A stretch of DNA of 64,000 bases from Hemileia vastatrix (lineage: Eukaryota > Basidiomycota > Pucciniomycetes > Pucciniales > Zaghouaniaceae): NCBI GenBank assembly GCA_030280995.1, contig JASXTE010000004.1, positions 41,412,797-41,476,796 on the forward strand, given 5' to 3'. The position numbers and the translations under genes are program-made. Position 1 is the stretch's first letter; every line of letters starts with the position of its first letter. Below are positions 30,672 through 42,059 of the stretch, in pieces. Below the pieces are notes generated by a model, which searched no databases, was not told the origin of the DNA, and worked only from the letters and a program-made list of their open reading frames with translations.

Positions 30672-31515
30672 TTGAATAATGAAATAATTATTAAAAAACA
30701 TGATTTTCATACTCATCAAAAGAACAGGCCAAAGTTAGATCAATATCCAACTTTTGATGGTGATTCTTCTTCAGACTGGCAAAATTCAATCCAGAGAATG
30801 AATAATTATAGATCATCATACAAATTACCAGATGAAGAACTACTTCTAAATTAATTTCTTTATTTATTCATGTCACTTTAATGTGGTATAAGTCTGTTCT
30901 TATGGATGAAAAAGAATACTCATGATGAATGGAAACACTTAATTGAAAAACAGTTTGGTTGTTCAAAATTCAGATTAGCACAATTAAGATTGTATGAGGC
31001 AAGTAAATATTACTCAAACTCTTCTGAAAAATGCATAGTCTTTCCAATGAAATTAACAAAAATTAGGAAAGACACGGATGCAAAACCTTTTTTTGATTTA
31101 TGGAAGGAAAGAATTTTATTTAAACTACTAAACTCATTAAGAGATTTAGTAGTAGCCAGATCAGAAAATACTTCTAGCATTTCTTCTTTTATTAATATCT
31201 GTATTGATGTTTTATTAAATCATAGATATAAACCAAGAGTAAATGTAAAAAATATCAGGAACAAAATTAAAATCAAAAATCTGGAGATAAAACTCCTGAT
31301 AAGATTGTAAAAACTTTTTCACCAATCACTCCAAAGAAATATGCAACAAAACTTCTGTAAAATGTGGAAATGAATGGAAAAAAGGCCATGTTTGTGAAAA
31401 AAAATAAAATTTTGTGGAACAAAGTGAGCCTGAAGAATCTGAAGATTCTAATGAATCATCAGATGTAAAAAGTGATATTTCTTATGAGAAAGAAAATGAT
31501 GTCTTTGTATTATAA
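30672..31515 (+). pseudogene. gag: Gypsy-B1 gag capsid and zinc-knuckle remnant
   Basis: NRPKLDQYPTFDGDSSSDWQ begins the capsid, followed across a stop by EWKHLIEKQFGCSKFRLAQL, FFDLWKERILFKLLNSLRDL and SSFINICIDVLLNHRY, all matching B2 and B3. The zinc knuckle near 31350-31400 reads KCGNEWKKGHVCEKK in one frame, with its first cysteine replaced. A frameshift separates the two parts. Confidence 0.78.
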
Positions 31516-31529
31516 AATTATATCCAATA

Positions 31530-32260
31530 TTTAGATAAGAATTTACCAATGATGGATGAAATATTGTCTAATGATGAAGATGCAAAAATAATAACTGATA
31601 TCAAAAAATATTCTATAGTCATTACACCAATGGAAATTCCCGTTTTAATAAATGGTGAAAATACAGAGGTGATATTAGATTCAGGAGCTGGAGGAAGTGT
31701 TGTATCTTTAGAAGCTTTAAAGAAAATAGATAGTGACTATGAGAGAGATCTAGAAACTGTGTCTGCAGGAAGTTGAAGAGGATATGGATCAGTCAACAAC
31801 CCTGTAGGTAAATATTCTACTTCATTTTTCTTTAAACATACATATGGGTATGTAAGAGCAGTTTTTACTTTTATTTTTATGAAGAGTAATAATTTAAGTA
31901 ATTGGTTTATAATGTGAAATGACATTCCAACAAATTTTGGAATAAAATTAGACCAAGTAAATTAATATTTCACAATGGGAAATAATGGCAAAAGAAAATT
32001 TATAATAATCTTATCTTCACCAAATGTTTCCTCAAATATTCCTTCTTGTAATAATGTAATTCAATTGAAAGGTAAATTTTCTGAAGAAATGAATTGTCTT
32101 GATGATGAAATATTGAAAGAAACTTTTGGTGAACAATTGAATAAAAAATAAAAAGAATAAATAATGAGCTTGGTGAAATCTTTTCCAATGTCTTTTTCAC
32201 ATAGTAAACATTAGTTAGGATTAGTTTCTAATAATGAGATGAAACTATGGTTAACATGTG
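31530..32260 (+). pseudogene. Gypsy-B1 protease remnant
   Basis: A 75-codon frame (31549-31776) contains VEVILDSGAG-type signature (EVILDSGAGGSVVSLEALKK), with the catalytic DSG intact. After a stop the same frame gives RGYGSVNNPVGKYSTSFFFK and FVRAV-like sequence as in B3, then LVKSFPMSFSHSKH, the linker to RT. There are several stops. Confidence 0.78.
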
Positions 32261-33350
32261 AATTGGATGAGATTCCTCCTAGTTTAAAAAAAAGTATTAT
32301 CCTGCTTATCTTACAAGAAGGGAAGATATAGAGGATAATATCACAACACTTTAAAAAATGAATATCATTTAAAAAGTGGATTTTACCCCTAAATATTGTG
32401 TAAGTCCACCTGTACTTATATCTTATGAAAAATATAAATCAAGACTATGTGGAGATTAAAGAGAATTAGACACCTATACATTTGATGAAATTTATCCTTC
32501 ACCAAGAATAAATTCAATACATGCAACCTTACAGGGAGCAAAGTATATTTACTTTCTAGATGTAAATAAAGGTTATCATCAAATTCCTGTTGAGAAATCA
32601 TCACAAAATTTTTTTTTATTCCTACTCATATGGGAATTTATAAATATATAAGGATGCCTTTTTGACCAAAAAAGGCTCCTTCTGTGTTTCAAATATTAAT
32701 GGATAGTACTTTCCATCATAAAATTATAGAAGTGTGGATAATGGTATACTTAGATGATATCATTATATTTTCAAAACTATTTGAAGATCACATAATTTAC
32801 CTATCAAAATCCTTATAAAAATAGATGATATCAACATGACTTTAGCTCTTAAAAATGTAAATTTGGTTTTCATTCTTTAAAGGTTCTGGGACATGTGGTA
32901 TCAGGGTCACAAATTTGTGTTGATCAAAACAAAGTAGAAGCCATAAAAAATGTTGGAACACCTACTTCTGTTAAACATATTCAATCTTTTCTGGGTATGT
33001 GTGGTTACTTCAGACAGTATATAAAAAACTACCAAGTAATTTCTGCAACTTTAACCAATCTGTTTAAGAAAGATGTTTCCTTTATCTGGAATTATGAAAG
33101 GCAATAAGCTTTTTTATGGTATAACTCAATTGGAGTGTCTAGAAGTAGTATGGGCTTTGGAAAGGTGCATTACTATATTGAGGACCAAAAATTTCAGTAA
33201 ATCACTGATTTTAGGGCTGTAAAATCATTATTAAATCTTAAAAAAAGAAACAGACATATGTTTAGGTGTAAGCTTTCAGTTTAGGAATACAGAGGAAGAA
33301 TGACTATTCTTCATAGAGCTGGTTTACTACACTCTAATTTTGATATGCTA
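32261..33350 (+). pseudogene. Gypsy-B1 reverse transcriptase / RNase H remnant with deletion
   Basis: The RT is recognisable in pieces: INSIHATLQGAKYI-like sequence at 32510-32560, MVYLDDIIIFSKLFEDH at about 32740-32790 (catalytic DD present) and HVVSGSQICVDQNKVEAIKN with TSVKHIQSFLGMCGYFRQYI in the 70-codon frame 32895-33107. At about 33112 the sequence jumps to the RNase H C-terminal half (VVWALE-like, [19 protein letters not shown]), so the RNase H start is deleted. Confidence 0.8.
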
Positions 33351-34655
33351 TAAAGAATTCCTTTTCCAAATGATGACTCTAATCCTGCTTATGTACCTGA
33401 AGAAAATATTATCCATGTTTTTGGAGTATATATGGTAGATATGGGGGAATATTTAATGCAAATTATTGTTGAATCATATAAAGATGATTAAGGCTTAAAT
33501 AAATTATAAGTTATCCTTAATGATCTAAAAAATGCATCAGTTCAACCTTTGATAAAAACCTTATCAGTAAAATATCAAAAGACTTTGGAAAAAGGAAAAT
33601 TTTCTTTAGAAGATGACTTCATATACTATAGAAGAAAAAATTGTAATTTAAAAGCTATATCTTCATTTATGAAGGAAATTATTATTAAATTATGTAATGA
33701 TGACATATTAGCAGGGAATTTTGACCTGTAAAAAACCATCATCAGATTAAAAAATACTGCTTGGTGGGATAGCATGTCAGAAGATGCTAAAAATATGTTG
33801 TCTCTTGTGATTCATGCCAAAAATATAAAATTGGCTGGAAGAAGAGCAGGATTAATGCAACAAATTAAAATTCCCAAATTAATCATGGAAAATAATAAAC
33901 ATGGATTTGGTAAATGGGCTTCCAACAGCAGGTAAAGATATCTTTAATTCCTGTTGGGTAATAGTTGATAAATTTACAAAAAAGTGTAAGTTTATCCCTA
34001 CCCACAAAGATGTTTCTACTAAGGAATCAGCTTTTATATGATAGACTAGTATGTTTAATACAGCTCAAAATTTAAATCAGAATTTTGGACTTCCTTAATG
34101 GAAGTTTGTAGTTGTGATTTCAAATTTTCCAAAGCACATCATCCACAGACTGATTGATTGGCAGAAAGGATGATACAAACCTTAGAAGACATGATAAGGA
34201 GATATTGTGCTTTTGTTTTTGAGTTCAAGGATAATGATAGATATACTCATGATTATGTCACACTTCTTCCAGGTCTTGAATTCGCTTTTAACAGTACTGT
34301 TCATTCAGTACCTGAAAAATGACCTTTTGAGTTATGGTTAGGAGATGTACCAAGAACTCCAAGCTCTTTGATAAAAAAAACTTAACCAGATTAGATGTAC
34401 ATCCTCTTGCTAAGTATTCTCTTCATATGCAAAAATTATGTAGAAATCATGCACAAATTTTTTTTTAAAATGCATACCAATATGAGAAGAAAAGATGCTA
34501 CAAATCCCATAAAGAATGTGCTTATAAAGAAGGAGATGAAGTTCTTATTTCTAAAGTAAATTTCAATTTACATCGTGAGAATAAATTAAAAGATCCATTT
34601 ATTGGTCCATTTGTTTTAAAAAAGATGATCGGTAATAATTTTATTATTTTTTAGG
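33351..34655 (+). pseudogene. Gypsy-B1 integrase remnant, C-terminus deleted
   Basis: SNPAYVPEENIIHVFGVYMV, KGKFSLEDDFIYYRRKNCNL and IIIKLCNDDILAGNFDL precede the zinc region, whose H is replaced by N (LCNDD). The core is broken near 34065, where MFNTA joins FKSEFWTSLMEV, dropping the second catalytic aspartate segment. HHPQTD-LAERMIQTLEDMI carries the catalytic glutamate. The frame is lost after KKMIGNN at about 34635, and the purine tract follows directly, so about 500 bp of integrase C-terminus and chromodomain are missing. Confidence 0.8.
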
Positions 34656-34740
34656 GTGAGGGAGTATCAGCCAGTAGCTTATTTAACATAGTCAAACTGG
34701 TCAGATTAAAATTATTACTCAAAATATAATCACTTTACTA

Positions 34741-35234
34741 TTAAAATATTATAAAGTTAATATTTCTAAATCTTTAAGTATTATATTGTGTAGCTATATA
34801 ACTATATTACAATTAATTTTATTTTCTTTAAATTGATTTTGTTTATGCAAAAATATTTTAATTAATTATAATTTTATCTCGTTTTTATAAATCTAATTTA
34901 ATTAAAAAAATGATTAAGACCTACAGCAAAGTTGTAGATCTAAGTCTATGTGATTTCTGGGACTCAGACCTTGCTTGAAGTTGGCTAGAGGGGGTCCAGG
35001 GAGAGAATGAAAAGAGGCTTTGGTATTCCTTGTAACTTTAAGCAATAGGTTATTTTAACTTTTTGATTTATTAAACTTAAATTTAAATAATCTCATTTTA
35101 TTAAATTCTAATTATTTTGTTAAAACTTAACTTAATCTTTAAATTTATCTTCTCAATTCATTTTATATTTATTTTATATTAAAACTTTAAATTACTTTTC
35201 AATGATTTTTTTGACTTCAACAAAATTCACTATG
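34741..35234. other. AT-rich stretch, probably decayed Gypsy-B1 LTR
   Basis: No gene. It follows the LTR start of Gypsy-B1 but cannot be aligned with the LTRs of B2 or B3 beyond the first 15 bases. Confidence 0.35.
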
Positions 35235-36110
35235 TGGTGTTCCAAAGATGCATAGACCTTTGGAATGCGTATTTGGGGTATTTGGTATATAGGGTTTAGT
35301 TGAGGAAATGGAACTTAGTATTGTTGTTTTGTTATTATTTAGGTGTTTAGTTTTATTTTTGTAGGCTTAAGCTAGGGTCACTTATTATGCATCAGCTTAT
35401 TTTCCTTTCTTTTCTCATCATTTTGTTGTGTGTTATGTGTGTTTAACGGTTTTCTATGAGTAGTTGAGTAGTTTTGTGGTTTTAGAGGTTGTTTGGTTGT
35501 TTTTGGGCATTTGTAGGCCTAGAAGCAGCTTTCTGCCTATGAGCAGCCCACCCCCCTGCATACAGGAAAGTCTCTGGAGACTATTTTATGCATGTAGATA
35601 GCTGGGAGAGCTGTATCAAGCTGGGGATCTGGTTAGGGGGTCTGTGTGTGTGATAGTTTTTAAGCAAGTTAGAAGAGATCATCTACCATCTGGGATATCT
35701 GGATCTCTGGCTTCACTCTTTGTGTTTGTTTGGCTGGATTTTGAAAAGGTTAGCTCTTACTTGACCTCAAATTTTGTCACTATTTCTCTGGTATAGTCTT
35801 GCAAGCTATATCAAGTATTATTTCTGTCTCTGGTGTAGAATTGCAACCTACATCAAGTATCATTGCTTTCTCTAGTGTGGATGTTGGTCTACGTTTCAGC
35901 TCTTTGTTTGGTAGTCTGTCTGGGGATAACTTCTTGGCTCATAAATCAGCCAAGTGTATTGGAAAGAAGCTTTATCAAACAAGACTCAATATAAATAGCA
36001 AGTAAATCTGGCTTGTATTTTTCTAAAGGGACAGGGGTTTTTCTCACTAGTTTCTCTCCAAATCCCTTGGTCAAGGCCTATAGCTAGTACTATAGGATTG
36101 TCTAAATTTA
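35235..36110 (+). repeat. Element-C 5' LTR
   Basis: It starts TGGTGTTCC and ends just before the primer-binding site at 36111. The first 290 bp match 42533-42822 closely (shared TTGTTATTATTTAGGTGTTT, TTGTAGGCCTAGAAGCA). A TATAAATA box lies at about 35990. Confidence 0.8.
35990..35997 (+). promoter_or_regulatory. TATA box in Element-C LTR
   Basis: TATAAATA near the 3' part of the LTR, about 120 bp upstream of the primer-binding site. The start site is not known. Confidence 0.35.
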
Positions 36111-36128
36111 TGGTGCCCAATGTGGGGT
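36111..36128 (+). other. Element-C primer-binding site
   Basis: TGGTGCCCAATGTGGGG directly follows the LTR and has the TGG start of a tRNA-primed site. Confidence 0.65.
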
Positions 36129-36229
36129 GTGTTTCTTTTTTGCCTTTTGGAATCTCTGTTGATCTAGGCTTCTCTCTTTGGTAGATCTCTTTTGGTGGAT
36201 TTCGGATTTTGGTGCTATATCTCATTGTG

Positions 36230-37035
36230 GTTGGTGCAGGGGTCTTACCTTCTGTTGGATTTGGTCCCTCCTAGGTCTCTAAGGCTATTGGGGGGAACTT
36301 GGCTATCTTTGGTGCATATTGAAGGGTTAAATTTGAAGTTTCTAGGATGGTTAAGATTTAGTCTTGGGATGGGTCAAGGTTTTTGGCGGAGGATGCAAAG
36401 GGGTTTTTGGCTAGGTTTGAGCTTGCTACTGAGATTGATGGGGCCTCACTTTTGGATATGGTTAGGCAAGTGATCTTTTTCATTGTTAATATGGAATTTG
36501 AGAAGGAAGTTTCTGGTATGGTAGGATATAGGAGTTAGGATTGGGGGAAGTTGAAGATGGCGATGGTTAATAGGTGGCCCACTAATTTCTCAACAGTGGA
36601 TCTACATGGGATTGCTAGGAAATGGGAATTGGAAGGTGGTGTAACTTCTCCTTCCCAGTATAGAGAATTTATGGAGGAATTTTGGTAGGGCATAGATTAT
36701 CTGGACATAATGATATATTAACACATGAAGATGGGGCCAAGTATGTATTTTAGAGTGCCATGGGTAGGGATGCTAAGGTGGAGGTTCTAGATATTCTTTT
36801 CAAGGCTGATTTGATGAAATAACTTCCAAATTGAGAAAGTAGGATTCCTCATATGGCTGTTTTAAAGGAGGTTATTCTGGAATATTTGGATGGTATGATA
36901 GATAGTGATGTGGGGTCTAAAGAGGAAATTCTGTTGGATGGAGAGGTTCAGAGTACAGTGGTGAAAAATTCAGCTTCTTGGGAGGTGTTGGAGCCTTTAA
37001 TTTTAGAAGATGGTGATTCTAATGATGCTTTTTAA
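36230..37035 (+). pseudogene. gag: Element-C gag-like gene
   Basis: One frame (about 36370-36690) reads GSRFLAEDAKGFLARFELAT, LLDMVRQVIFFIVNMEFEKE, WGKLKMAMVNRWPTNFSTVD and SPSQYREFMEEFW, which I recognise as a capsid-type gag of a rust LTR element (FxxRFE / DW-LK-x-M-x-RW pattern). After stops at about 36690 a second frame has DAKVEVLDILFKADLMK and the open stretch 36853-37035 (AVLKEVILEYLDGMIDSDVG, acidic). No zinc knuckle or protease follows. The N-terminus before 36230 has frames with stops only. Confidence 0.65.
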
Positions 37036-37206
37036 ACTGATTTTATTTTCCAGAGGATGTCATGGGATCTCAGAAGTGTGTTTCACTGGATTTTTGGGAG
37101 ACTTATACACTAGAGGATCAGTTCATTCCCTAAAAGATGGATGGATTATTTTAGGGGGAAACATGGCTAATCATGATCAGGTGTTTTGGAAATTTGAGAG
37201 AAATCT

Positions 37207-38009
37207 GTGGTGGATGTATCTGTTGGATTTTGTGATGGGCAGAAAGATTCTATCTTGGATCCATTGCTCCTAGAGGAAGATTATTTTCAGGCGGCTCCTT
37301 CAAGATCAGAAGATGCATGCTTGGAGGAGGATTTTTACTTTGATGTTATGGATTCTATTCTGGAGAAATTTTTGGATTCTCACATTAATTTTTCACTGGA
37401 TTATTTGGATTTTATACAAAAGATTCTCAATTGGTGCTTTCAAGCTCTGAGAATGGAAGTAGTGGTGAGGATCTCTCTATTGGAAGTTTGGATGTTCAGA
37501 AAGATTATGTTCTGGATGTATGTCTGTTAAAGGAATATAATTCTAAGCTTCTTCCCTCAAGATCAGGAGATAGTTGCTTTGGGTAAGATGATTCTTTTAG
37601 TGTTCTTGGTCCTATTTTAGAGGAATTTTTGAAATTTCAGAACAATTTTGTGATGGATGACTTGGAGTTAGAGTCAGTGGATTCTCAGCTGCTTCACTCA
37701 AATGGAGAAGGTTTTTGTAGGGTGGAGGGGGAAATTGTTGATAATTTGAATTTCCCTTACATGGAGGAGGTCATTTTGGATTCTCATTGTAGAGAAATTA
37801 ACTATGTGGTGACTGCTCCTTCAATGTCAAAGGATGCAGAGTTAATGGAAACTGGGATTGAAATTGGTGATAAAGTCAGTGTATGGAGAAGGATGGAAGA
37901 TTTGTTTGGAGTTCTGATGTTAAGATATCAGAATTTGAACAGGGGCTTAGGGGGTTCAGGCTCTAGGGGAAAACGTATTGGTTTTAGCCTTAGGACTTCA
38001 AGAATCTGA
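37207..38009 (+). pseudogene. Acidic repeat region of the Element-C sense ORF
   Basis: Two open stretches (37207-37530, 37629-38009) and the sequence between them repeat a module of the form ILD-LLxEEDYFxxxPSRSxDxC, then a line such as DSILEKFLDSHINFSLDYLD. At least three diverged modules can be aligned by eye (37255-37400, 37520-37660, 37680-37830). The protein would be acidic and Asp/Glu/Ser/Leu-rich. It follows gag in the same direction; function unknown, and no pol motif is present. Confidence 0.5.
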
Positions 38010-38130
38010 TTCCTCCAAAATGAGGATAAACTACTTAATTTGTTTTAGTTTTTTTTAATTTAGTCTCTATGTTTTTTGTCAGGATTTTTTTTGTTTTGTC
38101 CAATTCTTATCAGTCTCTCTGATTCAAGTC

Positions 38131-38152
38131 TATATATATATATATATATAAA
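38131..38152. repeat. (TA)n microsatellite
   Basis: About ten TA dinucleotides in a row, inside Element-C. Confidence 0.85.
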
Positions 38153-38339
38153 TTCTTAGTATAATGAAGATGGAAGAAAAGAAAAATTCAAGTGGAGATG
38201 GATATTTTATTTAAAAGAAAATGAAGATAAAAATGAAGATTATTGGTTTTATTGTACCTCCAGAATGAGGTTAAACAGAAATTTCAAGAATTTTAATTGT
38301 TTTGGTTTTTTATGGGAGAAGATTTGTGTTGGAAACCTT

Positions 38340-39300
38340 TTGTTAGATGGTACCCAGGGGGGCATCTAAAATTTATCTTGGCAAGTGTGGGGGTAACTGA
38401 TGGGCTGGCTGCTCTATCAACAGTTACCCCAGATTGTCTGTTTCCAACCCCTTCTCTTAATTTGTCTGAGCCCTAGTATTGGTTTCTTTTTGCAGGTTTT
38501 GGTCCTCTATGACTTTAAACTTGAATTCTTTGGTCTTCAAGTGCTGGTCTTATTCTGGTGTTTTGTGTTGATTGGTTGAATTATGTGGCAATGTGTGTTT
38601 CTTGTTAGAAGTTACACATGGGAGGGGTTTCTAGTTTTTATTTTGGAAAGTGTGGGAGTAGCTGATGAGCTTGCTTCTCTGTATAAAAGTTACCCCAGAA
38701 TGTCTCTTTCAAGTCCTTAGTTTTATTTAGATGAATCCTAGTTCTCTGCTTTTTTATATACAGGTTTTTAGTCCACTATGACTTTTAACTGGATTGGACT
38801 GGATTATTGGTTCTTGGATCTTTTCGGATGGTGGATCAATGGTGGTCTCACACCATTATTAACTATTGGAGGGAGCCCACCCAGTGATCTTTTCTTTGGA
38901 CCTGGATCTACTTCTATGTATTTTTGTGATGGAATGACTATAGTGGTTTTGAATTATTTTATTTTTTTTCTCTTTTTTTTCTTTTTATTTTGTTAGTGAA
39001 GGTTATTTTATAAAATTAAAAAATTATTGGGTGTACCATATCAGGGTCACCTGGATGTGGGCAATAATTGATGAGGAAAGGCTCATCAATTGGCTGGGAA
39101 ATGCTATTTTTCTTTTTCATTATTAAATTTCAAGTTTCTTTTGTTTATTAATTTTATTTCATTTCATTTTCAAGATTTTCTTTATATTTTAATCTTTAAA
39201 TTTCTTAAAGGTGTATCCACATCAAGGTACACCTGGATGTGGGTGAGGTATCAGGAAATAAGCTCATCAATGGGCTGGGGGATACCATTTGTAATTTTGG
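38340..39300. repeat. Dispersed hairpin-bearing modules in Element-C
   Basis: A module around GGGGGTAACTGATGGGCTGG with its complement CAGTTACCCC about 20 bp further on occurs at 38385-38430. Diverged copies lie at 38648-38698 and, further off, 41642-41686. Two related blocks at 39035-39105 and 39212-39288 share CACCTGGATGTGGG and CTCATCAATNGGCTGGG; the first contains a perfect 10-bp hairpin (AATTGATGAG / CTCATCAATT). No coding content seen. Confidence 0.6.
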
Positions 39301-39359
39301 TTTTTTTTTATTAATGCTTTTCAAATTTTTTTAGTATGTTAGTAGTTTTAAGTGGTAAT

Positions 39360-39500
39360 TGTTATCTGAAAACAAAAATATAAAAAAAAAGAAAAAAGAA
39401 AATATAAAATATAAAAAAATTAATAATAATAATAATAAAAATAAAAACAAAATATAAAAATATAAAAATATAAAATATAAATATATATATATATTCTCTA
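39360..39500. repeat. Low-complexity A/T tract
   Basis: Runs of AAAATAT, AATAAT and a short (TA)n. No other structure. Confidence 0.8.
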
Positions 39501-39950
39501 TTTATTAATTTATATTATGTTCTGTTTTCTATAATTAAATGTCTGGAAGAAGAAGATTCTGGAGGCTGGTTTGGGACATGTTGGAGTTTTTTTTCTTGTT
39601 GAGATTGGAGGATGCACTGTGGTTTTTAAAGTGCAGTCTGCTGTTGAAATTTTAGTGGTTAAAATGGTTAGGAACTGGTTTTGAAGGTAATTTTTGGGTG
39701 GAAGCAGAAGGGGATGGGATGGAGTGTTGGAAGGTGTGCTTAATTATTCTGGACATCTTTCAGTGGTTTTCAAGAAGTTGCTTTCTCAGGTTCTTCTCAA
39801 ATTCATTCAGTGGCCCATGAAGAGCAAAGGCCTTAAGAATTTTCGAACTCATAATACTTAGGTTTTGCTTCATATCTGCATAATCCAGTGTCAACATGGT
39901 TTCAAGAGGTTGGGCAACTCCAATGGTAGATTCAGGAGGAGGGGTGCCAT

Positions 39951-40021
39951 CTGACAAGAAGAAAATTAGTTCAGAATTTGATTTTTTGTCAATGAAATTG
40001 ATGAAAATTTATGATTCTTAC
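39951..40021 (-). other. Candidate intron in antisense ORF 1
   Basis: Minus strand: donor GTAAGA at 40021, TGAACTAAT as possible branch site, acceptor TTCTTCTTGTCAG ending at 39951. Splicing keeps the frame from FEELLI into GTPPPESTIG. An intron readable only on the minus strand cannot be removed from the element's sense RNA. Confidence 0.6.
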
Positions 40022-40264
40022 AGATAAGAAGCTCCTCAAAATTGTATTCCTTAGGAATTGGGATGTCAGAAGGATTTGGAAGATGTGTGGGAGAAGCATC
40101 AACCTAGGATAAATAGGGATTGTCTTAGTCTTCTTCTAATAGATTCTGAAAAGGTGAACTAGGAGATGACACTTCCTGGGGCCTAGTTAAAGAAGGATAA
40201 TTGTTGTTATTGTTGTTCTACCCAATGGGATTAGTTGCTGGTGACTTAATCACTATGAAATATA

Positions 40265-40498
40265 GGGGGTGGACTTTCTAGAAAGTCCTCAACTTGAACT
40301 CAGATGGAACTCAGACTGAACTCAGACTGGACTCATACTGAACCCATACTGAACTCTACTTGAACACCCACCTAAAACTGTTCTTCTGAGTGGTGTTCAT
40401 CCCTGATTGTATGGTTCCTTTATCAATAGCTCAATGTGTGTTCAATCTGTGGTGAGTTTAGGTCCAAGGTTGCGGACTCGCTAGCAAGTCCGCCCCCC
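40265..40498. mobile_element. 234-bp MITE with GGGGG termini and CTAG palindromes
   Basis: The left end GGGGGTGGACTTTCTAGAAA and the reverse-complemented right end GGGGGGCGGACTTGCTAGCG align over about 30 bp, each containing a palindrome centred on CTAG. ATA flanks both sides (40262-40264, 40499-40501). The interior starts with a run of GAACTCAGACT-like 11-bp repeats. A partial relative is at 30053-30147. It interrupts antisense ORF 1. Confidence 0.82.
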
Positions 40499-42059
40499 AT
40501 ATTGTGTGGTGAATGTTGTTATTAGATGGGGCAGGTAAAGGTGACCTAGTGGCTGACTTTTTCCTTCTGGAGGAATTTTTGGAACAGAAGGAACTGTCAG
40601 AAGAGTAGTCTTCAAGAAGAGGGGAGGTGTAATTTCTTCTTTTGGAAGAAGGAGAAGGTGATTTTTTCTGTTGAGAATCTTTGGGAACTCTGGAAGGCCT
40701 TTTAGAGGTTTTGGAGCTTTTGTTGAGGTTGTACTCTGAAGTTTTTGTTTGAATTTCTCTGGGAGAAAGAGGAGGGTCTTGTGCAAAGGTGTTTCTAGTG
40801 GTTTTAGGAGAGTTTCTCTAGGTTTCATGGTGTTTTGGCATGGTTAGAGCTTGATTTCTGCTTTCAAGAAAGGCAGGTGGGCTGCCTGAATGTGGTCCAG
40901 AAGTCTTGGAGTGGAATTTGATGAAATTGGAGCAGAATTGGAGGATATAAAAGCTGATTCTTGAGAAGCAAGAGGTTGTCTTCTTGATGGAGCTCTGGTG
41001 ATAGTCCTTTTGGATCTTTTGGGAGGAACTGAGGATAAAGAAGAAGAAGCAGGACCAAGTTCTGAAGATCTTGTAGTAGATCTGGGAATATACTTATGAG
41101 TTGGTGAAGGTGGAGGAATAGGATAGTTAGGATCTCTGTCACATCTTTTCCTCTTTTAGTTACAAGAGTCACAAGCTCTATTGTACACTTTGTCTTCTGG
41201 AGTTGGAAGAGTGAATGTGCAAGGTCTTCACATGTGAATACAATACTTTCAAGTATAATCCTTAGGTGCAGTAAAGCTAGGAAGGATAGAAGGGTTGAAG
41301 GCAGGTGTTTCAAATTCTGACATTATCTGTATTGATGAAAAGGAGAAAGAGACAGGGACAAGTTTCTTTATCAGTAATGAGAAGATGATTAAGTGAAAGT
41401 AGAAGTTCAGCAGGGGAAGAAGGCTGAATATTCATAGTTTGTCAAGACTTTAAACTGAAATATGCATCCTTCCATAAAGACTTTAAATAAAAACTGGCTA
41501 TACAGTCCCCCAAAACTATAAACTGGGGGTTTCTTAGTCCCCCAAGACTATAAACAGAGGAATGGGTGTTGTTTTGGTGTTGGTTTTGAAGATTGGCAGA
41601 GGGTATCCACAGGGGAAGCCTCCAAGCTTAGAAAAGGCAAGTTTGGGGGTAATTGATGGGCTGGAAGCTCTATTCAAAATTACCCCAGAATCTTATTTCT
41701 TTCTCTTTCTCTTAATGCAGTTAATCTCTGGTTCTGGGTTTATGATTTAGGTTTTAAGTCCCCCAAGAAATTAAACTGATGGTTTTTGAGTCCCCAAGAC
41801 TTTAAACTGAGGGTTGTTTGGTGGTGACATGCTATAGAGGATGTGATTATATTTTATTTTCTTAGTCAAACTCAAGATCTAGTGTAATTACAGAAGGGTA
41901 TCAAGGAAGGAGGCAAAATGTTCTGAATTGGCCTTGAACTGTTTAATGAGGTTCCTTCTCTTATCAATGTCTTGTTAGTCCTTGGAAGGAGTTTATTGGA
42001 AGTAGAAAGGAGTAGCTGTTTTTGTTGTTGTGTATGATGTTGAAACTTTTCTTTGGCAA

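Larger units (their letters stand above)
30240..34740 (+). mobile_element. Gypsy-B1: internally deleted Ty3/Gypsy element
   Basis: The gene order and sequence follow Gypsy-B2 and B3: coiled-coil gag, capsid, knuckle, protease, RT, RNase H, integrase, then a purine tract and LTR start (TATCAGCCAG at about 34665). Relative to B2 it lacks about 190 bp between RT and RNase H (at about 33112), about 36 bp in the integrase (about 34065) and the integrase C-terminus and chromodomain (just before 34655). No 5' LTR was found. It has the most stops of the three B elements. Confidence 0.85.
39760..41323 (-). pseudogene. Antisense ORF 1 of Element-C: cysteine-motif, Ser/Pro-rich protein with intron
   Basis: On the minus strand an ATG at 41323 opens MSEFETPAFNPSILPSFTAP. 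After two stops, VYNRACDSCN (stop) KRKRCDRDPN shows a CxxCx6C pattern like the first half of a fungal zinc cluster. A long Ser/Pro/Lys/Arg-rich part follows with one or two frameshifts (KTSKRPSRVPKDSQQKKSPS), interrupted by a MITE at 40265-40498. The frame continues (YPSLTRPQEVSSPSSPFQNL, IPIPKEYNFEELLI) to a candidate 71-bp intron and ends with DYADMKQNLSIMSSKILKAF and KNLRKQLLENH before a stop at 39760. Function unknown. A decayed transcription-factor-like or gag-like gene are both possible. Confidence 0.5.

Noticed and set aside
34918..34945. Short inverted repeat GACCTACA...TGTAGATC
   Set aside because: Eight imperfect bases per arm in AT-rich DNA is within chance expectation and nothing else supports a function.
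36192..36473. 93-codon Trp/Gly/Leu-rich frame like a membrane protein
   Set aside because: It overlaps the gag-like frame of Element-C, which carries recognisable capsid motifs; this is the shadow frame.
40481..41313. Leucine/proline-rich minus-strand frames of 115 and 149 codons
   Set aside because: They overlap the antisense ORF 1 frame that has the cysteine motif and intron; I consider these two frames shadows, although parts may be used if the true frame shifts.
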